Below, piece after piece: positions 1-8,113 of a stretch of DNA of 15,819 nt. The translations under genes were made by a program, and so were the position numbers. This DNA is from Sulfurovum sp. (GTDB taxonomy: Bacteria > Campylobacterota > Campylobacteria > Campylobacterales > Sulfurovaceae): assembly GCA_003978395.1 (NCBI GenBank), contig QNZV01000032.1, positions 1-15,819 on the forward strand, written 5' to 3'. Below the pieces are notes generated by a model. That model saw only the letters and a program-made list of their open reading frames with translations. It did not search any database and was not told where the DNA came from. Position 1 is the stretch's first letter, and each line of letters starts with the position of its first letter.

Positions 1-1851
1 GAAGCTTTTTTTGTTAAGAACTTGGAGTCACTACAGGGTGATGAACGGGATGTTATTCTTATCTCAACCACCTATGGAAAAGAGGAGGGAAAAGATAAAT
101 TGGCTCAACGTTTTGGACCAATTAATCAAGAGAATGGTTGGCGACGTTTAAATGTATTGATTACACGTGCTAAACAAAAAATGCATGTTTTCACGTCGAT
201 GTTATCCAGCGATATTAGAATAACCGATAGCTCATCACGAGGGGTAAAAGCATTAGCCAATTTTTTAAAATTTTTAGAGCATAGTAAGCGTAAACAACTA
301 ACAACAACTAAGCCAGAAAATTTTTCCAATATTTTCTCTGAAATAATTTATGACATTCTAACAGCTAAAGGCTATAAAGTTGTTCCAAATGTGGGGGTAT
401 CGGGTTACTACATTGACCTTGCTGTCTGTTCTAAAAAAGATGGCTCTTACATTTTAGCCATTGAGTGTGATGGAGAGGAGTATCTCTCTGCAAACTCAAC
501 AAGTGACCGAGAGCGTCTTAAAGTAGAAGCACTTAAACGCTTAGGCTGGAACCATTACCGTGTTTGGTCAATGGAGTGGCATAAAAATAGAACATTAGAG
601 CTAAAACAACTTTTAGAGAAGATTGAAATATGCGAAAAGGATAGATTTAAGCTTGAAGATAAAGCAGATGAATCACTAGAGGCAGAAGAGGAGGAGAGAT
701 ACTCTTTGGACTTAGAAAAATTAAATGCTGTAGATGACAAACTCTCTTTTGATAACTCAGAAGCATTATATGTTCAGAGTAAACTCTCTATAGAACTGCT
801 ACCAAAATGTACAAAATTAAAACTTCTAATTATGCCTTTAAAGAGTGTTGAATCTCATTTAAAAATAATTACTTTGCCTAAAATTGAAACCTTAATCATT
901 AAAATTAATAAGCCAAAATTTAACTCAAAGAAGATGAAAGAGTTTCCTTTAGAGCTGATGTATGAGCTGTTACTTAAGCAACCCTCGATTAAAATATTTG
1001 CCATTAAATATTACGATATTTTAGATAAATTCAAATACTTGTCACTAATAGGTCATCTTTTTAAAGAGTTTCCAAATTTAAAATATATCCATTATTTTCA
1101 TCAATTAGCAGATAATGATTTATTTGAAGATTACATTACCATTGAACCAAGTAAAAGAGAGCCATTAGGTTTTATTGCCACCGAATTTAAAGATAGCTCT
1201 TCTTTAAGCAATTATAATTTACCCTTTGTTTTACAAGAGTGTACAACATTAAGAAATTTGTATTTACCCTATTTGAACTCGCCTAAAACCATTGAATATC
1301 TCCTCGACAAAAACAGAGGTATAAAAAACTTTACTTGTAGTAGAAAAGTGGTTAACTCCGATATTTTAGAGATGAATTTTGAAAACTTTAAAATGGAAGA
1401 GGAGAAGGGATATAAAGAAGATTTCAATACTCTATTAGAGGAGCTACAAGAGATAAATGATCCCCTAAAAAAGGAGCTTATTCATTGCTTTCTTGTGAAT
1501 GAACCTTTAACCTATGCCCCCCATAAAGCCACTATTTTAAAACTTTTAGAATCTAAAATTTCTATCATCCGAAAAAAAGCTTTGGAGGCTTTTGATACCT
1601 ATCATAATGATACTATAAGCTCTTTAGAGAACCTCAATATTTTTATTGGAACAAAAGCCTATTTTTATGATATAGAAAATATAAAACATCAACTTTCTAA
1701 AGTCAATTCAAAATTAAATGCTACTCTAAACACAAGAACAAAATTACTTGTATTGGGGAGTAATAATAAAATAAAGAGAGAGATTCCTTTAGAGATGCCG
1801 ATAATTTCGGTAATGCGTTTTGAAGCATTGTTAAAAAAGATTCAAAACTAA
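1..1851 (+). CDS. SF1 helicase-nuclease, C-terminal part (5' end outside window)
   Basis: The reading frame is open from base 1, so the gene starts upstream; the last 616 residues are seen. Visible residues 1-60 are the end of a superfamily I helicase (AAA_12/Upf1-like): FFVKNLESLQGDERDVILIS (3-22) and RRLNVLITRAKQK (48-60) match helicase motifs V and VI. Residues about 105-205 form a REase_MTES_1575/Vsr-like nuclease domain, with D139, the stretch AIECDGEEY carrying E155 and D157, and a final LGWNHYRVWSMEW. A charged, probably coiled segment follows (about 205-240). The remaining ~375 residues are leucine-rich with LRR-like spacing, then a HEAT-like helical stretch near 495-530; I do not recognise this tail. 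Such large helicase-nucleases often sit in defence islands and probably act on foreign or damaged nucleic acid, but that role is inferred. The tail could be for sensing or docking. Confidence 0.85.
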   Translation, partial: EAFFVKNLESLQGDERDVILISTTYGKEEGKDKLAQRFGPINQENGWRRLNVLITRAKQKMHVFTSMLSSDIRITDSSSRGVKALANFLKFLEHSKRKQLTTTKPENFSNIFSEIIYDILTAKGYKVVPNVGVSGYYIDLAVCSKKDGSYILAIECDGEEYLSANSTSDRERLKVEALKRLGWNHYRVWSMEWHKNRTLELKQLLEKIEICEKDRFKLEDKADESLEAEEEERYSLDLEKLNAVDDKLSFDNSEALYVQSKLSIELLPKCTKLKLLIMPLKSVESHLKIITLPKIETLIIKINKPKFNSKKMKEFPLELMYELLLKQPSIKIFAIKYYDILDKFKYLSLIGHLFKEFPNLKYIHYFHQLADNDLFEDYITIEPSKREPLGFIATEFKDSSSLSNYNLPFVLQECTTLRNLYLPYLNSPKTIEYLLDKNRGIKNFTCSRKVVNSDILEMNFENFKMEEEKGYKEDFNTLLEELQEINDPLKKELIHCFLVNEPLTYAPHKATILKLLESKISIIRKKALEAFDTYHNDTISSLENLNIFIGTKAYFYDIENIKHQLSKVNSKLNATLNTRTKLLVLGSNNKIKREIPLEMPIISVMRFEALLKKIQN

Positions 1852-1857
1852 TTTTTT

Positions 1858-1898
1858 GGGATTATAGAGAAATAGCTTTACTATCTCTCTTCTATCCC
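1858..1898. terminator. Imperfect inverted repeat between convergent genes
   Basis: The arms 1858-1875 and 1881-1898 pair at 14 of 18 positions around a 5-base loop. The right arm covers the plsC stop codon and last codons. It lies between the helicase and plsC 3' ends, so it may stop transcription both ways. There is no T tract after the stem on either strand, so this is a weak terminator call. Confidence 0.4.
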
Positions 1899-2570
1899 AA
1901 ACATCTCTTTATAAAGCTCTTTAATATTTCGTTTATCTTTATAATCTATCATATCCCCTATCTCTATAGTTACGGTTTGATGTGCATTTTTATCATTAAG
2001 AGATTTCCCAAGAACCTCATCGGTATGGGTTCGTATAAATACAGGTAAAATAGGTATCCTATTTTTTAAAGCAATAATTCTAAAACCTTCTTTAAACTCT
2101 ATTAGTGTTTTTTCACTTTTATTTCGTGTTCCTTCTGGAAAAATAAAAATAGAAGAACCCTCTTTTGTATGTGATTTTATATCTGAAAAGAATCCACCCA
2201 TTTGGCTTTTTTCTCTATCTAATAATATAGCTCCTGCATTACGTACAAATAGACCAAAAAAAGGAGAGTTATAGAGCTCTTTTTTGGAAATCCACAAACC
2301 ATAAATAGTTGTCTCTTTTAAAGCTAACTCCACAATAAGAGGGTCAATAATTCCTCTATGGTTAGAGAGTAACAAAAATTGTCCATCAAGAGGAAGTTTT
2401 TCTCTGTTTTTTACCTCAACAGAAATTTGTAACTTTGCTAAAAGCGTTTGGGCATATTCAAGTCGAACACGTTTTTTATCTAAAGGTTGGGGGATATTTT
2501 TAAGTTTAAGTCCAAATTTGTTGGTTAAGAAGAGGGCATATATTGCCTGCTTTATTTTATTGAGATTCAT
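1881..2570 (-). CDS. plsC: 1-acyl-sn-glycerol-3-phosphate acyltransferase (PlsC family)
   Basis: This 229-aa protein transfers an acyl chain from acyl-ACP or acyl-CoA to lysophosphatidic acid, giving phosphatidic acid for membrane phospholipid synthesis at the inner membrane. The catalytic HX4D motif is seen as NHRGIID (H71, D76) and the glycerophosphate-binding motif as FPEGTR (144-149). The length is normal for the family. The ATG start is preceded by an AGGAA ribosome site and an extended -10 box about 30 bases upstream (2602-2610), so it is probably transcribed on its own despite same-strand genes upstream. Related lyso-ornithine acyltransferases share these motifs, so the substrate is inferred from the family. 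Confidence 0.88.
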   Translation of the reverse strand: MNLNKIKQAIYALFLTNKFGLKLKNIPQPLDKKRVRLEYAQTLLAKLQISVEVKNREKLPLDGQFLLLSNHRGIIDPLIVELALKETTIYGLWISKKELYNSPFFGLFVRNAGAILLDREKSQMGGFFSDIKSHTKEGSSIFIFPEGTRNKSEKTLIEFKEGFRIIALKNRIPILPVFIRTHTDEVLGKSLNDKNAHQTVTIEIGDMIDYKDKRNIKELYKEMFGIEER

Positions 2571-2601
2571 CTCTTATTTCCTATATAATATTCTGATTGA
2601 A

Positions 2602-2610
2602 AGTATATCA
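2602..2610 (-). promoter_or_regulatory. Extended -10 promoter for plsC
   Basis: On the minus strand this reads TGATATACT, a TGn extension before a 5/6 match to TATAAT, following a T-rich stretch. It is about 30 bases before the plsC ATG. There is no clear -35 box, as is common in Campylobacterota. Confidence 0.45.
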
Positions 2611-2648
2611 AAAATAGAGATGAACTAAAATAAATCTATCTAAATAGT

Positions 2649-2840
2649 CTATTTACCACCAAGAATATCACATTGACCTGTAATCTTACAGAGTGGACAA
2701 AAATCAATCAAGCCTGCGATTAAGGGAATAGCACCCAAATATAACCATGAATTTGAGCTATAAACTCCATATCCTATCAAAGAAGCTCCTAATACGATTC
2801 TAAATGGTCTACAGATTGCTCTAACTTTTTTTACATTCAT
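2649..2840 (-). CDS. DUF2892 (YgaP-like) small membrane protein
   Basis: This 63-aa protein has two hydrophobic segments (about residues 12-28 and 31-50) followed by FCPLCKITGQC. That layout resembles the DUF2892 family, which also forms the membrane part of YgaP-type proteins. The three cysteines near the C-terminus could bind metal or take part in thiol chemistry, but this is inference. The start at 2840 is preferred over an in-frame start at 2882 because AAGGAA lies just before ATG and the family begins close to this methionine; the longer version adds 14 polar residues and overlaps the end region of comF. It probably belongs to the copD-like/comF transcript. Exact function is unknown. Confidence 0.8.
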   Translation of the reverse strand: MNVKKVRAICRPFRIVLGASLIGYGVYSSNSWLYLGAIPLIAGLIDFCPLCKITGQCDILGGK

Positions 2841-2884
2841 AAATGTTTCCTTTGTATTTTTATTATAAAAGGAACTTAACACAA

Positions 2885-3460
2885 TTATCCTTTAACATCA
2901 GCCAAAGTTAATGCGAAAAGAACCTCTACTCCATTTTTTTCTAAAATCTCTTTGGCTTCATTGAGTGTTGTTCCTGTGGTTATAATATCATCAACTAAAA
3001 TAACCTCTATATTCTTTACTCCACTATAGTGAAACTCTCGTGGGTTTTCTAAACGAAATTGCAAAGATTTTCCTGCATATTTAACAGAATTATTTGCCAT
3101 AAGTTTTGCATGTAATATTTTTACATTTTTACCTCTCATGGCATGGGTTAAAAGAGCAACATGACTGTAGGAACTTTTAACATTTTCATCCACACCTAAA
3201 ACATATATTTTATCCCTATTGTTTTTCATAAAATTTTCTATAAAAGGTTTAAATGAGAGTTGAGCCAAAGCTTTATAGATATTAAAACCTTGGGCTGTAT
3301 GTTTGGTTAAGAGTAAATCTTCAATATGTTGATAGCGAAAAAAGCTATAAACATCTAATCCATTTATAGTTCTTTTTGTAATGGTAGGTTTCAGTAGTTT
3401 CTCTTGACAAGAGGCACAAAATGTTAACCAACTCAGTCTATGACAAGAGAGACATCGCAT
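2885..3460 (-). CDS. comF: ComF family phosphoribosyltransferase-like protein
   Basis: A 191-aa protein with an N-terminal four-cysteine zinc-ribbon pattern (C3, C6, C15, C18) and a type I phosphoribosyltransferase fold ending in the PRPP-binding loop VDDIITTGTT (156-165). ComF/GntX proteins are linked in some bacteria to uptake of single-stranded DNA in natural transformation, where they contact helicase and recombination proteins; here no other competence gene is nearby, so the role is open. It starts with ATG 17 bases after the stop of the CopD-like gene, which suggests one transcript. Length and motif order are normal for the family. Confidence 0.88.
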   Translation of the reverse strand: MRCLSCHRLSWLTFCASCQEKLLKPTITKRTINGLDVYSFFRYQHIEDLLLTKHTAQGFNIYKALAQLSFKPFIENFMKNNRDKIYVLGVDENVKSSYSHVALLTHAMRGKNVKILHAKLMANNSVKYAGKSLQFRLENPREFHYSGVKNIEVILVDDIITTGTTLNEAKEILEKNGVEVLFALTLADVKG

Positions 3461-3477
3461 ATATTTTCTAATTTAGA

Positions 3478-3927
3478 CTATAGAATATCTCGAAGTACAA
3501 TAGCGTAATGTAGTACAATAAAATTCATGATAAAAATTCCCATCGAAGAGCCACGAGAGACAATAGTTTCCAATTTTGTTCGCTCTTTGCCATTGGTTCT
3601 AAAAGCGATAATGGTATGAACAATCGTAATTAACGTCATAATAACGACCAAAAAGAGCTTTTCACGCAAAGCATCAATCACTTGACTATGTGCATCAAAA
3701 TTAAAGAGTACATGAATCATATTGTTCTCAAAAATCATCCAAATACCTGTTCCAATCAAAAGTGTTAAAACCACAATCTCAAAAAAACCAAAAATAGGAC
3801 CTATTCTGGGATATACTAATTTTTGGTCTTCTTTATCTCGTAGGGAAACTCCTAGGACGAACATAAATACAGAACCACCAATCCAAGAAATAGCTGCTAC
3901 TAGATGTAAGTGTATACTCCAACCCAC
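3478..3927 (-). CDS. CopD-like four-helix integral membrane protein
   Basis: A 149-aa very hydrophobic protein with four predicted membrane helices (about residues 5-25, 44-66, 88-110 and 126-146). The first helix carries HLHLVAAISWIGGSVF, a His/Trp-Gly-Gly pattern seen in CopD/HemJ-like membrane families where histidines bind copper or heme; H6, H8, H104 and H140 are candidate ligands. The start is GTG at 3927, supported by an AGGGG ribosome site about 7 bases upstream. A TATACT box at 3957-3962 fits as its promoter, making it the first gene of a likely copD-like/comF/DUF2892 operon. The family call is moderate; ligand and substrate are unknown. Confidence 0.65.
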   Translation of the reverse strand: MGWSIHLHLVAAISWIGGSVFMFVLGVSLRDKEDQKLVYPRIGPIFGFFEIVVLTLLIGTGIWMIFENNMIHVLFNFDAHSQVIDALREKLFLVVIMTLITIVHTIIAFRTNGKERTKLETIVSRGSSMGIFIMNFIVLHYAIVLRDIL

Positions 3928-3956
3928 AGAGACCCCTTTAGTTTTTAAATTTAGAT

Positions 3957-3962
3957 AGTATA
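3957..3962 (-). promoter_or_regulatory. -10 box for CopD-like/comF/DUF2892 operon
   Basis: TATACT on the minus strand, 30 bases before the GTG start. The same spacing is seen for plsC, ilvA and bactofilin in this window. No -35 box is clear. Confidence 0.4.
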
Positions 3963-4005
3963 GCTAAAATTTTAGGGATTTATGATTGAGGCTTATCAAG
4001 AAATA

Positions 4006-5820
4006 TTAATCCAATTTAAGCACAGCCATAAATGCTTCTTGTGGAACATTGACACTTCCGATAGCTTTCATACGTTTTTTTCCTGCTTTTTGTTTGTCCA
4101 AAAGCTTTCTTTTACGGGTAATATCTCCACCATAACATTTAGCAGTAACATTTTTACCTGTAGATTTTACCGTTGAACGAGCAATAACATCATTTCCAAT
4201 ACTTGCCTGAATAGCAACCTCAAACAGCTGTCTTGGAATAAGCTCTTTTAAGTTCTGAACAAATGCCAAACCTTTTGTTCTCGCACTTGTACGTGGAACA
4301 ATGATAGAGAGTGCATCAACCACTTCTCCTGCTACTTTGATGTCCAGTTTTACCAAGTCTCCTGGTCTAAATCCTACAGGTTCATAATCAAAACTTGCAT
4401 AACCTTTGGTGGTACTTTTTAGTTTGTCATAAAAATCAAGAACAATCTCATTCATAGGTAAATCATACTCTAAAAGAACCCGTTCAGTATTAATATAATC
4501 CATCTTAACTTGTATTCCACGACGGTCATTAAGCAGTTTAATTACATTTCCAAGATAATCATTTGGAACTAGAATGGTTGCCTTTATATAAGGCTCAAAA
4601 ATAGTATCTATCTTCATAGCTGGTGGTAAATCAAATGGATTTTGAATATCAATTCTCTCCCCATTATTTTGAAGTACTTCATAAACAACGGTTGGAGCAG
4701 AGGCGATAAGTTCAAGGTTAAATTCACGCTCTAAACGCTCTTTTATAACCTCCATATGCAACATTCCAAGGAAACCTGTTCTAAAACCAGACCCTAAAGC
4801 CAATGAACTTTCAGGTTCAAAAGAGATAGAGCTATCGTTAAGTTTAAGCTTATTGAGTGCATCTCTTAAATCTTCAAACTTATCGGTTTCTATTGGGTAT
4901 ATTCCTGCAAATACAAACGGTTTGGCTGATTCAAATCCATCAATATAATCCTTTGTAGGGTTTTTAGCATCAGTTATCGTATCCCCAACTTGAAGCCCCT
5001 CTACAGTTTTTTGACCTGTAACAACAATACCAATTTCACCTGTTCGAATCATAGAAGTTTTAATGGGTGCAATAGGATTAGGATACATTAAATCTAAAAC
5101 CACATGCTCCTCTTTGGTACTCATAATCTGAACTTTTTGACCCTTTTCAATGCTACCGTCATAGACACGAACCAATGCCAATGCACCCAAATAGTTATCA
5201 AACCAAGAGTCATATATCAACGCTTTACAAGGGGCTTCTTTATCACCTGTGGGTGCAGGAATTCTATCTACAATTGCTTCAATTAATTCAGGAACACCCA
5301 AACCAGTTTTTGCAGAGACCAAAGAGTGTTCGGTACAATCCAAACCTATAGCCTCTTCAACTTCTGTTAAAACTTTGTAAGGGTCAGCTGCAGGTAAATC
5401 TATCTTGTTTACAACAGGAAGAAGTGTTAAATCATTGTCTAAAGCGATATAAACATTAGCAATGGTTTGTGCTTCAACCCCTTGGGCAGCATCAATAATA
5501 AGTAAAGCACCCTCTGAAGAAGCCAAAGAGCGACTCACTTCATAAGAGAAGTCAACATGACCTGGAGTGTCAATAAGATTTAGAATATACTGTTCGCCAC
5601 TCTTCGAAATATAGTCTAAACGAACAGATTGAGCTTTAATAGTAATACCACGCTCTTTTTCAATATCCATAGTATCCATAACTTGTGCCGACATTTTACG
5701 CTCAGAGACAGCATTACACTCTTGAATAATTCTATCTGCAAGAGTCGATTTACCATGGTCGATATGGGCAATAATAGAGAAGTTTCTAATATTTGATTGA
5801 GGAACTTGTTTATCTGCCAT
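4006..5820 (-). CDS. lepA: Elongation factor 4 (LepA), ribosome back-translocase GTPase
   Basis: This 604-aa GTPase binds ribosomes, and is thought to back-translocate stalled complexes or help 30S assembly. The GTP-binding motifs are intact: AHIDHGKST (18-26), DTPGH (84-88) and NKID (138-141). EF-G-like domains II, III and V follow, and the LepA-specific C-terminal domain contains CYGGDITRKRKLLDKQKAGK and ends in a lysine-rich tail. Length is normal. Its ATG overlaps the prs stop codon by one base (TAATG), and no strong ribosome site precedes it, so translation is probably coupled to prs. Identity is clear from motifs over the whole length. Confidence 0.97.
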   Translation of the reverse strand: MADKQVPQSNIRNFSIIAHIDHGKSTLADRIIQECNAVSERKMSAQVMDTMDIEKERGITIKAQSVRLDYISKSGEQYILNLIDTPGHVDFSYEVSRSLASSEGALLIIDAAQGVEAQTIANVYIALDNDLTLLPVVNKIDLPAADPYKVLTEVEEAIGLDCTEHSLVSAKTGLGVPELIEAIVDRIPAPTGDKEAPCKALIYDSWFDNYLGALALVRVYDGSIEKGQKVQIMSTKEEHVVLDLMYPNPIAPIKTSMIRTGEIGIVVTGQKTVEGLQVGDTITDAKNPTKDYIDGFESAKPFVFAGIYPIETDKFEDLRDALNKLKLNDSSISFEPESSLALGSGFRTGFLGMLHMEVIKERLEREFNLELIASAPTVVYEVLQNNGERIDIQNPFDLPPAMKIDTIFEPYIKATILVPNDYLGNVIKLLNDRRGIQVKMDYINTERVLLEYDLPMNEIVLDFYDKLKSTTKGYASFDYEPVGFRPGDLVKLDIKVAGEVVDALSIIVPRTSARTKGLAFVQNLKELIPRQLFEVAIQASIGNDVIARSTVKSTGKNVTAKCYGGDITRKRKLLDKQKAGKKRMKAIGSVNVPQEAFMAVLKLD

Positions 5821-6758
5821 TAGTTTGTCTCAAACAGTGAATTAACGCTCTCATTATTATAAACTCTTCTAATTACTTCTCCCAACATTTTAGCTGTTGA
5901 GAGTACTTTTATTTTACTGCAACTGTTATTTTTAATAGGAATAGTATTGGTAACCACCAACTCATCTAACTCTCCATTTTCAATACGGTCAAATGCTGGA
6001 CCAGAAAGTACAGGGTGAGTACAACATGCCATCACAGAAGTTGCACCCAATTTTTTAAGTGCTGAAGCAGCTTTTACCATTGTTCCTGCTGTATCAATCA
6101 TATCATCAATCATAATGACATCTTTACCCTCAACATTACCAATAATATTCATAACCTCTGACTCATTGGCTTTTTCACGTCTTTTATCAACAATAACCAT
6201 ATCTAAGCCCATTGTTTTTGCAAAATATCTTGCACGTGCTACACCACCTATATCAGGGCTAGCAACCACTGGATTTTTAAGATTTTTAGATTTGACGTAA
6301 TCGTTAAAGAGTACAGCACCATAGAGGTTATCTACTGGAATATCAAAAAATCCTTGAATTTGAGAAGCGTGTAAATCAACCGTGACAACTCTTGTAATTC
6401 CTGCTGTCTCCATAAGATTTGCCACAAGTTTTGCTGAAATAGGAACTCTAGGTTCAGCTTTTCTATCTTGTCTTGCATAGCCATAATAAGGCACAACAGC
6501 AGTAATAGAACGTGCCGATGAACGTTTTAATGCATCAACCATAATAAGCAGTTCCATTAAGTTAAAGTTTACTGGGGCTGAAGTTGGTTGAATAATAAAT
6601 ACATCTTTACCACGTACACTCTCTTCAATTTTAACATTAATCTCATTGTCTGAGAACTTTGTAATTTTCGCCTTTGAGAGTGGTTGGTCAAGGTATTTTG
6701 ATACCTCCTGTGCAAGTTCTTCATTGGCTGTACCAGAAAAAAGCATATATCCTGTCAT
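5820..6758 (-). CDS. prs: Ribose-phosphate pyrophosphokinase (PRPP synthetase)
   Basis: A 312-aa cytosolic enzyme making PRPP from ribose 5-phosphate and ATP, the precursor for purines, pyrimidines, histidine, tryptophan and NAD. Seen are the catalytic flexible-loop YYGYARQDRK (91-100), the metal-binding DLHASQIQGFFD (128-139, H130) and the PRPP-binding loop IDDMIDTAGTM (217-227). Class I length. The ATG start has AAGG about 7 bases upstream. It is the first gene of a prs-lepA pair with a one-base TAATG overlap and is divergent from the TPR-protease gene. Identity is secure. Confidence 0.97.
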   Translation of the reverse strand: MTGYMLFSGTANEELAQEVSKYLDQPLSKAKITKFSDNEINVKIEESVRGKDVFIIQPTSAPVNFNLMELLIMVDALKRSSARSITAVVPYYGYARQDRKAEPRVPISAKLVANLMETAGITRVVTVDLHASQIQGFFDIPVDNLYGAVLFNDYVKSKNLKNPVVASPDIGGVARARYFAKTMGLDMVIVDKRREKANESEVMNIIGNVEGKDVIMIDDMIDTAGTMVKAASALKKLGATSVMACCTHPVLSGPAFDRIENGELDELVVTNTIPIKNNSCSKIKVLSTAKMLGEVIRRVYNNESVNSLFETN

Positions 6759-6791
6759 TTGTTTACCTTATAGTTAGTATGTTTCTAGCGA

Positions 6792-6797
6792 ATTTTA
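6792..6797 (-). promoter_or_regulatory. Possible -10 box for prs-lepA
   Basis: TAAAAT on the minus strand, about 34 bases before the prs ATG, is the best -10 candidate in the 147-base divergent spacer 6759-6905. No -35 box is clear, so the call is weak. Confidence 0.28.
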
Positions 6798-6861
6798 CCC
6801 ATTTTTTCATAACAGAGTGATGAGAGAACTATAAGAGTATTTAGATAGAATTAAATAAAAA

Positions 6862-6881
6862 TAATATAAATAAATTATAAA
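6862..6881 (+). promoter_or_regulatory. AT-rich -10 region for the TPR-protease gene
   Basis: Two overlapping TATAAA-type boxes (6865-6870 and 6876-6881) lie 25-36 bases before the ATG at 6906. Which one is used cannot be told from sequence. Confidence 0.3.
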
Positions 6882-6905
6882 ACTTTAATTTTAGTAAGGA
6901 ATATT

Positions 6906-8060
6906 ATGTTTAATATAATTTTAGCATTAACAGCAGGTATTTTAATTGGTTGGAACTTTCACTCATTTTTCATTTTACTTTCTCCTCCAAAAATATTAAG
7001 AGATGATTTTAATCTTTCATCTAAAATAAAGACCACACCTATAAAACAGGTTAAGATTATTAAAATTGAAGAATCCAATATCACTACTAAGAAAAATATC
7101 CAACCCGTTACTTTTGATAGCTTACTTAATAAAAATCTATTTCAAAATGCTATGAAACTATATACAAATGCAAAAGAAGAAGAGAAAAAGATTTATAGGG
7201 GAACTCTACAAAGTTTTTTTGAAGATAAAATATATAGTAATTCAAAAGAGGCGATTCTTCAACTCAATGAATATCTTAAGCTAGAACCTAAAAATTTCCA
7301 AATAAATTTACAATTAGTAGAAACCTATAAAATTTTAGAAGAGTACGATAAAGCTCTTGTTTTGCTTAAAAAATTATTAGAAAGTAGCAACTCAGCCATA
7401 GAACAAGAGATGCTAAATAAAAAGATTATTAAAAACTCTAAAATATATATAGACCAACTTAATAAAGCAGAAAACTTTCAACAACTTATCGCCTTTTTAG
7501 AAGAGCAGATTGAGTATGGATTAAACACAGCATTTTATACGTTTACTCTTGCAAAGCACTACACCAATAGAAAAAAAGCCTACCCATTAGCAATAAAACT
7601 GCTAAAAGAGATAGAGTTTGATGAAGAGTATGGAGAAAAAGCCAAAGCTCTACTTGAAAAAATAGAGAAGATAAAAGCCAAACAAACAGACTATACCTAC
7701 AAGTTTCCACTGATAAAAGAGGGGGAACACTTTTTAATTTCTGTAGTTATTGATGAAATCCCACTAAAACTTCTTTTGGATACAGGGGCTAGTTACACCT
7801 TGATAGATGAAGATAAACTTTCATTATCAACAATTTTAGAAGATGACATAATCCTACAAACTCCAGCAGGAGAGATTCATACAAAACTACAACAAGCTCA
7901 AAACTTTAGAGTAGAAGAGTTAGAATTAAAAGAGTTTAAACTCGTAACCAGCTCATTCAAACAAAGAAGTGCTGATGGTCTACTAGGAATGAATTTTTTC
8001 AAACAATTCAAGTTTAAAATTGACCAAGAAGAAAGAACTCTCTATTTGTCTAAGAAATAA
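6906..8060 (+). CDS. Membrane-anchored TPR protein with retropepsin-like aspartic protease domain
   Basis: A 384-aa protein. Residues 1-26 form one hydrophobic segment, without an obvious signal-peptidase site, likely a membrane anchor with the rest in the periplasm (side inferred). Residues about 75-255 are helical TPR-like repeats, clearest at 108-160 (e.g. EEYDKALVLLKKLLE). Residues about 265-384 form a retropepsin-type aspartic protease domain: LLLDTGASYTLI with catalytic D292, then the late hydrophobic-Gly motif GLLGMNFF (358-365). Such bacterial single-domain pepsins work as dimers. The ATG has AAGGAA 7 bases upstream. It stands alone between divergent prs and convergent gatB, so context gives no target. 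Function is probably proteolysis or peptide handling in the envelope; substrate unknown. Confidence 0.85.
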   Translation: MFNIILALTAGILIGWNFHSFFILLSPPKILRDDFNLSSKIKTTPIKQVKIIKIEESNITTKKNIQPVTFDSLLNKNLFQNAMKLYTNAKEEEKKIYRGTLQSFFEDKIYSNSKEAILQLNEYLKLEPKNFQINLQLVETYKILEEYDKALVLLKKLLESSNSAIEQEMLNKKIIKNSKIYIDQLNKAENFQQLIAFLEEQIEYGLNTAFYTFTLAKHYTNRKKAYPLAIKLLKEIEFDEEYGEKAKALLEKIEKIKAKQTDYTYKFPLIKEGEHFLISVVIDEIPLKLLLDTGASYTLIDEDKLSLSTILEDDIILQTPAGEIHTKLQQAQNFRVEELELKEFKLVTSSFKQRSADGLLGMNFFKQFKFKIDQEERTLYLSKK

Positions 8061-8079
8061 GCTTACAAGCTTATCTCTT
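8052..8079. terminator. Inverted repeat at the end of the TPR-protease gene
   Basis: Arms 8052-8064 and 8067-8079 pair at 12 of 13 positions; the innermost pairs must open to form a loop. The left arm contains the stop codon at 8058-8060. It sits between convergent 3' ends (gatB ends at 8114). No T tract follows, so it may be a terminator or only an RNA-end stabiliser. Confidence 0.5.
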
Positions 8080-8113
8080 GGCAATAAGAATGTTTCAAAT
8101 TCAAACAATCAAC

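Noticed and set aside
2841..2882. Longer start for the DUF2892 protein
   Set aside because: The extra 14 residues are polar, unlike the family, and the AAGGAA site lies before the inner ATG at 2840.
3722..3958. 78-aa plus-strand open frame over the CopD-like gene
   Set aside because: Antisense to a hydrophobic gene with its own ribosome site and promoter; no protein-like features.
3964..3975. Perfect 12-base palindrome CTAAAATTTTAG downstream of lepA
   Set aside because: It has no loop or T tract and is expected by chance in such AT-rich DNA.
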